Assembly (NCBI GenBank): GCA_964397565.1
Contig: CAYNJC010000025.1
Coordinates: 1-64,000 of the forward strand
Source: JAPLST01 sp964397565
Lineage (GTDB): Bacteria > Auribacterota > UBA3054 > JAPLST01
Reading direction: 5' to 3'
Length of the DNA stretch: 64,000 bases
Position 1 is the stretch's first letter; each line of letters begins with the position of its first letter. The notes under the pieces were generated by a model that searched no databases, was not told the origin of the DNA, and saw nothing but the letters and a program-made list of their open reading frames with translations. Positions 9,166-16,543 of this stretch are shown here, in pieces. The position numbers and the translations under genes were made by a program.

Positions 9166-9756
9166 ATGACCCGCCGCACACTCCGCTACAGTATTCTGAT
9201 CGTTTTTCTGGTCACCGTCGTGATCCTGACCGGCTATCTGGCCTATGATGCCCGGGTCTGGTGGAAGGTGAACTTCCGCGAAGTGACGCCCGGCCGCGTC
9301 TATCGCGCCGGCATCTACTCGAAAGACTCGCTGCAGCGCATCCTCAAACGCCAGCCGATCCGCACGGTGCTGCAGTTCTCCGGCGATGTCACGCCGCGCT
9401 TCCTCGAATACGACGCCTTCGTCGCCGCCCAGCCCGGCATGCGGCATATCAAAATGCCGCGCTATGTCACCACCGTGCCGAGCTATCAGGACACGCTGAC
9501 GGTCATGGCCATTCTGAACGATTCGAACAATTGGCCGGTACTGGTGCATTGCGAGCACGGCAAAGATCGCACGGGCTATTTCATCATGCTCTACCGCATC
9601 ATGCACGACGGCTGGACCTGGGAGCGCGCGTTGCAGGAGGCGGCCGATTGCCGCATGCGCACTAACGGCCGGCCCCAGCTCGTGTTGCAGCAGATGCCGG
9701 CGCTGCTGGCCGAGCTGCGCGCGTCGAACGCCTTCGCCCAAGCGCAGACGCCCTGA
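9166..9756 (+). CDS. Membrane-anchored tyrosine/dual-specificity phosphatase
   Basis: A single N-terminal hydrophobic helix (about residues 7-25) anchors a cysteine-based phosphatase domain. The signature HC-x5-R is complete: VHCEHGKDRTGYF. Upstream, VTPGRVYRAG and the IRTVLQFSGD segment are typical of the DSP/tyrosine phosphatase family found in bacteria and near lipid or polysaccharide genes. The substrate is unknown and could be a phosphoprotein, phosphoinositide or a lipid phosphate; the anchor and the nearby pgsA and plsY-like genes make a phosphatidylglycerophosphatase-like role possible, which is inference. The ATG at 9166 follows the heptamer array. Confidence 0.85.
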   Translation: MTRRTLRYSILIVFLVTVVILTGYLAYDARVWWKVNFREVTPGRVYRAGIYSKDSLQRILKRQPIRTVLQFSGDVTPRFLEYDAFVAAQPGMRHIKMPRYVTTVPSYQDTLTVMAILNDSNNWPVLVHCEHGKDRTGYFIMLYRIMHDGWTWERALQEAADCRMRTNGRPQLVLQQMPALLAELRASNAFAQAQTP

Positions 9757-9813
9757 ACAGCCGGCGGTCGCAGACGAGCCGTCTCAGCTCGTTTCCCATG
9801 TGCGCGCAGAGAG

Positions 9814-9844
9814 CCCACGACCCCGCCGTTGGCGGGATCGTGGG
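9814..9844. terminator. GC-rich hairpin after the phosphatase gene
   Basis: CCCACGA-C-CCCGCC, loop GTT, GGCGGG-A-TCGTGGG: 13 pairs with one mismatch. There is no clear T-run. It may end the housekeeping transcript and it carries the CCCGCC-nnn-GGCGGG core that recurs elsewhere. Confidence 0.5.
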
Positions 9845-9866
9845 TGAATGAGGTATCGCGCTGACT

Positions 9867-9895
9867 TTGACAAGGCAAAGCGGTTATGCTATAGT
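9867..9895 (+). promoter_or_regulatory. Sigma70-like promoter TTGACA-17-TATAGT
   Basis: TTGACA (9867-9872), 17-bp spacer, TATAGT (9890-9895) preceded by TGC (extended -10). It would start transcripts about 70 bp upstream of the secreted-protein gene. Confidence 0.75.
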
Positions 9896-9968
9896 CTCTG
9901 CAAGATCACGCCTACTGAAGTATGCACAATGTAGAATAACACGTTAGCCTCACAGAAAGGAACAAGTT

Positions 9969-11150
9969 ATGAAAAACATTGTTGAAATCAAAAACACGAA
10001 GCAAGCGGTGTGGAGCGCGTTGAGGACAAGCGTTTTCGGAGCACTTGTCACCGTCTTGCTTGCCTCAGCCTGGATGTTTGCACAAGAAGCTGCGACGAAA
10101 CCAGGCGTTTCGCCAGAGCAGAAAAAGAGATTGGACCTAATGAAATCCAAAGGAACGGAAGCCTCATTGACCATTCTCCCCGTCCGACTTGGTGGGAAAC
10201 CGTTGGCTCAAGAGACCGCACAGGCGAGAGATTTTCGGGCTCGTGTTACCGAAGTTGTGGGACTTTTTCTGGAGCAGCAGGGGCTGCAGAATATTGAACT
10301 TCAGAAAACGGCGTTCGAACCGGCAGCCAAGACCGACATGGCGAGTTTGGCTGCCTCTCTGGCTGAATTCGTCAAGCAGCATCCAATCACAACTGAATAT
10401 GTTTTATACGCCGAGTTGCGTACCGACGGGATGAGCGCGCTCGTGGGCGACAAGACCGGCGCGGTCGTATGGTCCGACCGGCTGACGGCCCAGGATAAAC
10501 TCTTCAAGAGTGGACCGCCGGAACCGATGGCCGTCATTGCCCTGCTGGTCAAGCGGCTGAGTCCGCAATTGGGTCTCACTGAGCAAACCAAGAAGGCCGC
10601 CAAGCCCGGCAAGATTGCGGCAGTCATGGCGGAGCGCAGCGGAGAGCCCCCCGAGAACGAAACCACGCCGCTCCCTGGACGCCAGGACGAGATGAAGAAA
10701 GCAATGCCCAACGCGACCTTGGTGGTTTTTCCGCCTCGGGTCCGGGTGGCTGAGAATGCCGCAGAAGCCGGGAATGCCGCCGACCTTGTGAAACTGATCA
10801 ATGCTGCGGGATTGTGCAAGGCCGAGCCTGCCAAGCAGTCCCTATTGCTCAAGGCTTCCCAGGCTGATGTGAATGAGGCGAAGGTGATGTGGGACCTGGC
10901 GCGCGAGTTCCGGGACTACGCCAGGAAAAACCCGACAGATGCTGATTACGTTCTCTATGCGGACTACCGATTCAACCCGCAACGATGGGAGGCAGGATTT
11001 GTGCATTTCATTGTGTGCGACCGCAGGGGCGAGTGGGTCCTCGCGGACCTGGTGAACTCGCATCACCCCGAATACCAGAGCATCAAGCCGACATCGAGGG
11101 AGGACTGCGACAAGATTCTGGTCAAACGGCTGAAGGATTACCTGAAATGA
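9969..11150 (+). CDS. Secreted protein of unknown function with two similar halves
   Basis: I do not recognise the family. The protein has an N-terminal signal-like hydrophobic stretch (FGALVTVLLASAWMFAQEA). Two related segments occur: one around residues 140-160 (TTEYVLYAELRTDG) and one around 310-330 (DADYVLYADYRFNP). Each follows a helical region and precedes a sentence-like VVW/WVLAD segment, suggesting an internal duplication of about 170 residues. A good ribosome site (AAAGGA, about 8 bp before the ATG) supports the start. It sits between a strong promoter and an attC-like palindrome, a layout compatible with an integron-type gene cassette. Confidence 0.75.
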   Translation: MKNIVEIKNTKQAVWSALRTSVFGALVTVLLASAWMFAQEAATKPGVSPEQKKRLDLMKSKGTEASLTILPVRLGGKPLAQETAQARDFRARVTEVVGLFLEQQGLQNIELQKTAFEPAAKTDMASLAASLAEFVKQHPITTEYVLYAELRTDGMSALVGDKTGAVVWSDRLTAQDKLFKSGPPEPMAVIALLVKRLSPQLGLTEQTKKAAKPGKIAAVMAERSGEPPENETTPLPGRQDEMKKAMPNATLVVFPPRVRVAENAAEAGNAADLVKLINAAGLCKAEPAKQSLLLKASQADVNEAKVMWDLAREFRDYARKNPTDADYVLYADYRFNPQRWEAGFVHFIVCDRRGEWVLADLVNSHHPEYQSIKPTSREDCDKILVKRLKDYLK

Positions 11151-11238
11151 CCCGGCCGGCATGACTCCAGTTTCACGGCCCCTTGGTCATCGTCGGTCGG
11201 GTGCGGCCCTCTGCAGCGTTCGAATGGAATCAGGCGGC

Positions 11239-11334
11239 GCCTAACAAAATCACTGGAGCGAACGCGGGCGGGCCGCGTCAGTTGCCAATGCGGACGCGCG
11301 GCACCGCCCGCGTCGTTCAGTTCTGGCGTTGGCC
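11239..11334. other. attC-like imperfect palindrome
   Basis: The 5' edge GCCTAAC fits the attC consensus RYYYAAC exactly. The 3' edge GTTGGCC fits GTTRRRY at 6 of 7 positions. Between them lie extended complementary arms (ACTGGAGCGAACGCGGG against CCCGCGTCGTTCAGT, with a few extra bases). The site follows one gene and lies 18 bp before the next start. No integrase gene is in the window, so integron membership is inference. Confidence 0.4.
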
Positions 11335-11351
11335 AGAAGATAGAGGCAGAT

Positions 11352-11735
11352 ATGGAAGGCAAACCATTGATGTATGCCGACATGAGTGAACGAGACCTGC
11401 TCACGTGGCAACTCGACTACACGATGCCTATGATCATCAAGGATTTCGAGGCGATTCCCGATGACAAGTTGGGCTGGCGTCCTGCAGCGAAGGCTCGGTC
11501 GGCCGGTCAGATCTTCGGGCATATTATGGCAACGGAACGCGTACACGTTCGCGGCTTCGTTCAGGGAATAGACGATTTTGAAAAAGACGCACAGTTGTTC
11601 CACCGCCTCTCGCGCTGCGCCCCGAGCGCAAACAAAGTTGTGAAAGCCATGGCTTCAAAAGAACAGCTCATTGCCGCATGGCGTGCGGTGCGCAAACAGA
11701 CACATGAGTATCTCTCTAAGTGTAGTGTCTCATAA
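11352..11735 (+). pseudogene. DinB-like domain protein, 3' end truncated by an inserted element
   Basis: The N-terminal helices (LLTWQLDYTMPMIIKDFEAIPDDKLGWRP) and the metal-ligand helix with GHIMATERVH match the DinB/YfiT four-helix-bundle superfamily. Members are thiol-dependent transferases or metal proteins, often of unknown role. Family members are about 150-170 residues; this one stops at 127, with the last codons (S-V-S-stop) lying inside the left terminal inverted repeat of the downstream element. The C-terminal His normally needed for metal binding is missing. Start: GAGG about 6 bp before the ATG. It may still be translated as a fragment. Confidence 0.65.
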
Positions 11736-12313
11736 ATACCTTGACAAATCAGAACTGTCCGGATAGGTTGCCTTCGTCATAACCTAAATCCCGCTTGCAT
11801 CTCTCCCGCCGCTGGCGCATGCGCGTCAACTTAAGCGGCTGCAAGCCGCATCTACAACAGATGTTCCTGAAATTCCGCTATAGGGGAAAATGCGAACCTG
11901 ACGTGGCCAAATCTGTTGGGGGTCCTGCGCGTGCGTGGCCGGAGGCTGAGGTAGGGCGGTCAGGCCCTGACCGCCGTTGCTGCATGCGCGCGCACGCCGG
12001 TGCTACCATGGCGCAACAACGACCGCGGCGGTCAAGGGCCTGACCGCCCTACCTGTCTGCGCGCTCTACGCCGGCGGCTCCCGTTCTTATAGCGGAATTT
12101 CAGGACAGATGTTCTTGTTACGTTGACGCGCATGCGCCGCTGGCGGGACTGGCGAAGCCAGCCACCCGACCAGGGAGACCATACAGCGCCTGCGCAAGCG
12201 CTCCGTCCCCCTGGCGGCGCTTGCGCCGTACCGCCAACGGCGGTAGGGTTGGGGGATTTTTTGCGATTTTGCCTTGGTGGTCAAATGTAAAGAAATGTTA
12301 GAGACACTGCACT
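11719..12313. mobile_element. Transposase-less element with 28-bp terminal inverted repeats and nested palindromes
   Basis: Left end (11719-11746) begins AGTGTAGTGTCTC. The right end (12286-12313), read in reverse, begins AGTGCAGTGTCTC, and about 21 of 28 positions agree overall. Inside are further inverted pairs: a segment with GCGCATGCGCGTCAAC near 11815 matched around 12120-12142, CCTGAAATTCCGCTATA near 11868 matched near 12090-12107, and GTAGGGCGGTCAGG at 11951-11975 matched at 12027-12052. No transposase-sized gene is present. It ends the DinB-like gene. No exact target duplication was identified. The remaining 12314-12461 gap holds a TGGTATAAT -10-like box near 12359. Confidence 0.6.
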
Positions 12314-12461
12314 AGCGCTCCATTCCCGCCCGCGAGCTTCGCCGTTCCACGGCGACTATGGTATAATCTTCGCAGGCGCTCCAGCCAGCCGCGGGTCAAC
12401 GCCCGCGCCGTTATGCAGAGTTACGTTCAATCAGGTACAACCATCACCAGGAGCACATGCT

Positions 12462-13265
12462 ATGCGTGTTGAAGACTACTTTCGTGACAAAAACTGCGTG
12501 GTTACCGGCGCGGCGTCGGGCATTGGCTATGCCGTCTCTGAGGCGCTGCTGCACGCGGGCGCCGTTGTCGTTATGGCGGATCGGGATGCGCAGACGCTGG
12601 CCTCTGCCGTTGCACGACTTGGCGCGCATGCCGATCGCGTGCGTAGCGCGAACGTCGACGTGACGAGCCAAGAGCAGGTGCAACAGATGATTCAGGCTGC
12701 GGCTGCACCCCCTGGTCGGCTCGACTTTCTCTTCAACAATGCCGGCATCGGTTACGGCATGCCGATCGAGAAGGCAACCTTGGAGCATTGGCGCCGCATT
12801 ATTGACATCAACCTCTGGGGTGTCATCTACGGGGTTGACGCGGCCCTGCCGATTATGCGTCACCAGGGCGGTGGGCACATCATCAATACGGCGTCAATCG
12901 CCGGGATCATCCCATTCGCATACCAAGTTCTGTATTGCGCAACCAAGTATGCGGTGGTGGGTCTGAGCGAAAGCCTGCGCCTTGAACTCGCGGATGAGGG
13001 CATTCATGTCTCCGTCGTCTGCCCCTCAGAGGTCGTCTCCCGCATTTGGGGGAAGAAGGTCCCGGACAGTGCGATTGCCGCCGAGGAGGCAGCCCAGACC
13101 ATCCTTGCGGGCGTCGCGAGTAAACAGGGCATCATTGCCCTGCCCGAATCAGCCCGGCAGCTTTGGCTGCAATACCAAACTGCCCCTGCATCCAGTGAGG
13201 AGTTTCTGCTGACGATGGCCAGGGACCGCCGTAAGGCTTGGCAGTCCACGGGCTCCTATTACTAG
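12462..13265 (+). CDS. Short-chain dehydrogenase/reductase (SDR)
   Basis: Classical NAD(P)-dependent SDR of about 267 residues. Visible features: cofactor motif TGAASGIG (residues 15-22), ADRDAQ after strand 2 (acidic, suggesting NAD preference), FNNAGIG, the catalytic Ser in INTASIAG and the YxxxK pair in YCATKYAVVG. The substrate cannot be read from sequence. The ATG at 12462 follows a weak purine stretch. The next gene, a small membrane protein, begins 20 bp downstream. Confidence 0.9.
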   Translation: MRVEDYFRDKNCVVTGAASGIGYAVSEALLHAGAVVVMADRDAQTLASAVARLGAHADRVRSANVDVTSQEQVQQMIQAAAAPPGRLDFLFNNAGIGYGMPIEKATLEHWRRIIDINLWGVIYGVDAALPIMRHQGGGHIINTASIAGIIPFAYQVLYCATKYAVVGLSESLRLELADEGIHVSVVCPSEVVSRIWGKKVPDSAIAAEEAAQTILAGVASKQGIIALPESARQLWLQYQTAPASSEEFLLTMARDRRKAWQSTGSYY

Positions 13266-13285
13266 GCCTGGCACCTGGAAACCAA

Positions 13286-13783
13286 ATGATGCCGCTATCG
13301 CTTAGGGCTTATATTCGCACGCAAGGAATTTCTGCCGCCATCATTAACGCCGTGCTCAACCCGGCGCTGGCATGGCTCGGCAACCGCAAGATGGAGTTTG
13401 TGCCGCTCACCGGCGGGCACAGCATTATCATTGATACCGCCGTGACTGCCGTTCTCCTGTCGCTGCTGGTGGCGCTGTTCGTCACCGCCGGGTTTCATCG
13501 CGATCTTGGGGCCGGGCGGGTCACCGCGGCCAACGTCGTGGGCCGGCAAGGGCGGCTGCTCGGGCGCCTACCGCATCACGCGTGGGCGCTGGGGCTGCTG
13601 CTTGGGTTTGGCATCGCCTTTGTCCTGATACCTCTCCTGCTCGGGCTGTTCCGTGTGACCGGCATGCACGGACTTTCTTTCGTGGCGTTTGCGCTGTTCA
13701 AAGCCGTGTACACTGGGCTATTGGGCTTTGTCGTGACGCGTTGGGTGATTGTCCGGCAGTGGCTGCTGGTGCCCCAGGCGTGA
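13286..13783 (+). CDS. Small membrane protein of unknown function
   Basis: About 165 residues with four predicted hydrophobic segments (around IIIDTAVTAVLLSLLVALFV, ALGLLLGFGIAFVLIPLLLG, LSFVAFALFKAVYTGLLGFV and a weaker N-terminal one). No family recognised. Starts at the double ATG at 13286/13289, just after the SDR stop; an in-frame extension back to 13238 would overlap the SDR gene and adds nothing membrane-like. Probably co-transcribed with the SDR gene. Confidence 0.65.
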   Translation: MMPLSLRAYIRTQGISAAIINAVLNPALAWLGNRKMEFVPLTGGHSIIIDTAVTAVLLSLLVALFVTAGFHRDLGAGRVTAANVVGRQGRLLGRLPHHAWALGLLLGFGIAFVLIPLLLGLFRVTGMHGLSFVAFALFKAVYTGLLGFVVTRWVIVRQWLLVPQA

Positions 13784-13868
13784 GGTGGGCGGCGCGGCAC
13801 CTTGGTTTGTTGCGTTGCGAAAAACATTATCAAGGATTTGATTTTGCATTGAGTACCTACAGTATGCA

Positions 13869-13880
13869 ACAACATGTTGT
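13869..13880. promoter_or_regulatory. 12-bp perfect palindrome ACAACATGTTGT upstream of cupin gene
   Basis: A perfect palindrome 27 bp before the cupin start, suitable as an operator half-site pair. The regulator is unknown. Confidence 0.3.
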
Positions 13881-13906
13881 CTGGTGCTGTAATAATGGAG
13901 GACCTT

Positions 13907-14428
13907 ATGGTTGGCGCTTCAGCAGAGCAAGATCGCTTGAGGGCAGCACGGCGGCGATTGCACTTCAGGCATGGCGCGAGTCCGCTCAACGTCTCTGAGG
14001 CGGAGTGGCAGACGGCGCTCGCTGCCGCCATGTTCGACGCCGCGGTTGGCATCTGCCACGCAAAAATTTCCGGCGACACTTCCTATAGCATCCATGTTGC
14101 CGCAATCCCCAATCAAGTGGGATGCCACCTGCATCGGAATCCGAACCGCGATCAAGTGAACGACGGCAATGAAGTGTACGTGGTGGTGTCCGGCCATGGC
14201 GTCCTCCATTTCGGCAAGGCCGGGCAAGATGCCGGCGCAGTGCGGGTGGCTGATGGAGAATGGGAGCGGCTCCCGGTGCAGACCGGCGATAGTTTTATTA
14301 TTCCGGCAGGCTTCGCACACCAGCTCAGGCGCCATGGGCCCGGCGCGTTGACCGTTCTGTTTGCCTGTCCGGACGCACACCTCAAGGATGACCGGGACAG
14401 GACCATGCTGCCGGACGCACCCGATTGA
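13907..14428 (+). CDS. Cupin-domain protein
   Basis: A single cupin beta-barrel: motif 1 region GNEVYVVVSGHGVLHFG and motif 2 region LPVQTGDSFIIPAGFAHQLRRHGPG. Earlier His residues (GCHLHRNPNRDQ) could be metal ligands. Family members range from isomerases to dioxygenases and sugar-binding proteins, so no function is assigned. The start at 13907 is preferred because GGAGG lies 5 bp upstream. Confidence 0.75.
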   Translation: MVGASAEQDRLRAARRRLHFRHGASPLNVSEAEWQTALAAAMFDAAVGICHAKISGDTSYSIHVAAIPNQVGCHLHRNPNRDQVNDGNEVYVVVSGHGVLHFGKAGQDAGAVRVADGEWERLPVQTGDSFIIPAGFAHQLRRHGPGALTVLFACPDAHLKDDRDRTMLPDAPD

Positions 14429-14471
14429 ACTCATGCGGTGCCACGCGGTGAATTGATTCTTTGCAGCGCCA

Positions 14472-14694
14472 CCACTAATGCGTGCGCGTTCTCCTTTGCA
14501 GCATCCTTGTAGCCGCCTGCGGCGAGGGCGGCTTCTGCAGCCGCGGTCATCCGCGCCGTTGACGGGATCGCCGCCGGTGGCGGGATCCCCGCCTTTGACG
14601 GGACTAGGCTGGTGCCTTAGCTAGCCAGGCCAGCTCCAAGCAGGCGCCCGCGGCCACAATTGAAATGCCAACGAGTAAGCGTACTCATTAGTAA
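14472..14694. repeat. MITE-like repeat, copy A (223 bp, with internal module)
   Basis: Left end CACTAATGCGTGCGC and right end CGTACTCATTAGTAA are inverted to each other and match the ends of the other copies. The core (GTAGCCGCC, GAGGGCGGCTTCTGCAGCCG, CGCCCGCGGCCACAA) is shared. This copy contains an extra ~95-bp module with CCGTTGACGGGATCGCC through AGCTCCAAGCAGG, also present in copy D. It occupies most of the gap between the cupin and the ABC-binding lipoprotein. Confidence 0.75.
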
Positions 14695-14698
14695 GATG

Positions 14699-14727
14699 TT
14701 GCAACGCCATGGATGAATTGCTATAGT
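14699..14727 (+). promoter_or_regulatory. Promoter TTGCAA-17-TATAGT, probably leaderless
   Basis: TTGCAA (14699-14704), exactly 17 bp, TATAGT (14722-14727). The ATG of the lipoprotein gene is 8 nt after the -10 box, so transcription would start at or next to the start codon. It begins 5 bp after the MITE end. Confidence 0.65.
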
Positions 14728-14734
14728 ACTCATC

Positions 14735-15763
14735 ATGCACACAACATTGACCGGAGCTTACCTGCGTCTGCGGTGGGCGCTATTCACGGTGGGTGGCACC
14801 GTCGGGTTGGTGGTGGTGCTGGCTGGTTGCGGGCGCCACGCGTCGGCGCTTGCGGGCACGGCCCGGCCCCTCTATCGGATCGCATTCGCCTCGTTCGGGC
14901 CGGATCTGGCGGCAGACAATGCCATCCAGGGCTACCTGGACGGCTTGCGCGCCGAAGGCATTGAAGAGGGCCGCAACCTGGCGGTCATCCGCAAGCACGC
15001 CTTTGGCGAAATCAGTCAGTTGCCGCTGATGATGCAGGTCCTCGATGCCCAAGACCTCGATTTGATTGTGCCCATGACGACGCCGGGGCTGGCGGCTGCG
15101 TTCGGGGCGGTCAAGAGCACGCCGATGGTTTTTGTCTACACCTACGATCCGCTCGGTGCGGGCGCGGGCAAGAGCTTCGCCGACCATCTGCCGCGCGTCA
15201 CGGGCGTGGCGTCGTTCCCGCCCATTGAGGAAACCATGGCTGTCATCCTCCAGCTGGTGCCCCATGCCCGGACGGTCGGGACGCTCTACAACGCCGCGGA
15301 AGCCAATTCGGTCAAGGCGGTTGGGGTGGCGCGTGCCGTGCTTGCAGCCAAGGGCGTCGCGCTGGAGGAAGTGACCATCAGCAGCACGGCTGACGTGCAA
15401 CTCGGGGCGCAGGCGCTGCTCGCGCGGCACCCGGATGTGATCTGGATCACCGGCGACAACACCGTGCTGCAAGCGCTCGAAGGCGTGATCAAGCCCGTGA
15501 CGGACGCCAAGCTGCCGCTCATCCTGAATGATCCCGAGTTTGTCGAGCGCGGTGCCCTGGCCGCTATCGGGATCGGCTGGCATGCCAGCGGCATGGCCGC
15601 GGGAAAAATGGCGGCCCGCGTTTTGCGCGGCGCGCAGACGGCCACAATGCCCATTGTGGCACTGGCCCAGCGCCGCATTGTCCTCAATCACGACGTGGCC
15701 CGCAAGCTGGGGGTGGTGTTCCCGCCCGCCTTGGCGCGGGAAGCGGCACAGCCGCCACGGTGA
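14735..15763 (+). CDS. ABC transporter substrate-binding lipoprotein (TrpX/YtrF-like, PF04392 type)
   Basis: The N-terminal membrane segment ends in a lipobox (VLAGC-G), so the mature protein is a lipoprotein. The two-lobed periplasmic-binding fold matches the ABC_sub_bind family: RIAFASFGPD, GYLDGLRAEGIEEGRNL, LDLIVPMTTPGLAAA, LPLILNDPEFVERGALAAIGIGW. Relatives often bind aromatic amino acids or nucleoside-like ligands. No permease or ATPase gene is adjacent, so it is an orphan binding protein or serves a distant transporter. The next gene overlaps or follows immediately. Confidence 0.8.
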   Translation: MHTTLTGAYLRLRWALFTVGGTVGLVVVLAGCGRHASALAGTARPLYRIAFASFGPDLAADNAIQGYLDGLRAEGIEEGRNLAVIRKHAFGEISQLPLMMQVLDAQDLDLIVPMTTPGLAAAFGAVKSTPMVFVYTYDPLGAGAGKSFADHLPRVTGVASFPPIEETMAVILQLVPHARTVGTLYNAAEANSVKAVGVARAVLAAKGVALEEVTISSTADVQLGAQALLARHPDVIWITGDNTVLQALEGVIKPVTDAKLPLILNDPEFVERGALAAIGIGWHASGMAAGKMAARVLRGAQTATMPIVALAQRRIVLNHDVARKLGVVFPPALAREAAQPPR

Positions 15764-15810
15764 CGACGATTTATGCTATCATATCCATATTCACTTACCG
15801 GATGAACCCC

Positions 15811-16542
15811 ATGAAACGCATCAAACAATTCCTGATTCTATTGCTGGTGCTGCTGATCGGCGTCGTGCTGCTGCGCAATGTCATCGTCCGCCTGGCGCTG
15901 CCGCCGCTGGCGCGGGCGCTCGCCGGCGTGCAGGTCGCCGTGGGTAACGTGGCCATTGGCCTGCGCGCGCCGCAGATTGCGCTGCGGGATGTGCACGTGA
16001 TGAATCCAGCGGGCTTTCCGTCCGAGCCAATGCTGACCGTGCCGGAAGTGTACCTGCAGTACAGTCGGGCATCCTTGTTGCAGGACACTGTCCGCGTCCT
16101 GAGTGCGCGCCTGCACATCAGCCGCATCGTCATTGGTCGCAATGCGCAGGGCGCCGTCAATGTGCGTGTCCCGCCGGATGGCGGCAGCGGCAGCAGCACC
16201 GGCAGTGGGGCAAAGCCGAAGAAGAATATCGCCTTCGAACGCCTGCATCTGGTCATCGACGACGTGGTGCTGAAAGATTATTCCGTCACGCCGCCGCGTG
16301 AGTTTGTCGTGCCGGTCAACCTGGATGAGGACGTGGCCAACCTCACCAACCATGCCCAAGTGGTGGCGATCATCGTCGAGCGCGCCATGCAGCGCATTCC
16401 GGTTGACATGCTGGCCCAACAGGGCTTGGCGGCGCTCTCGCGCTCGCTGGGCGGCGGCAACGCGATCAACGTCAGCAATGTGCAGGCGATCATTCGCGAC
16501 GCAAGCGCCACGCTGAAATCACTGCTCAACAAGAAAAAATAG
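15811..16542 (+). CDS. AsmA-like inner-membrane-anchored protein
   Basis: One N-terminal transmembrane helix (FLILLLVLLIGVVLL) followed by a beta-rich region typical of the AsmA/DUF748 group: PQIALRDVHVMNPAGFPSEPMLTVPEVYLQYSRASLL, an Ser/Gly-rich insert, then a second beta stretch (LVIDDVVLKDYSV). Such proteins bridge the periplasm and are linked to lipid transport to the outer membrane. The ATG at 15811 (MKRIKQF) places the helix at the terminus; 15760 and 15802 are alternative starts. Ends 1 bp before the YihY-like gene, implying co-transcription. Confidence 0.6.
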   Translation: MKRIKQFLILLLVLLIGVVLLRNVIVRLALPPLARALAGVQVAVGNVAIGLRAPQIALRDVHVMNPAGFPSEPMLTVPEVYLQYSRASLLQDTVRVLSARLHISRIVIGRNAQGAVNVRVPPDGGSGSSTGSGAKPKKNIAFERLHLVIDDVVLKDYSVTPPREFVVPVNLDEDVANLTNHAQVVAIIVERAMQRIPVDMLAQQGLAALSRSLGGGNAINVSNVQAIIRDASATLKSLLNKKK

Positions 16543-16543
16543 C

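Noticed and set aside
14735..15763. Complete ABC importer
   Set aside because: Neither a permease nor an ATPase gene is adjacent to the binding lipoprotein; the only ABC pair is the exporter at 50.3-52.6 kb.
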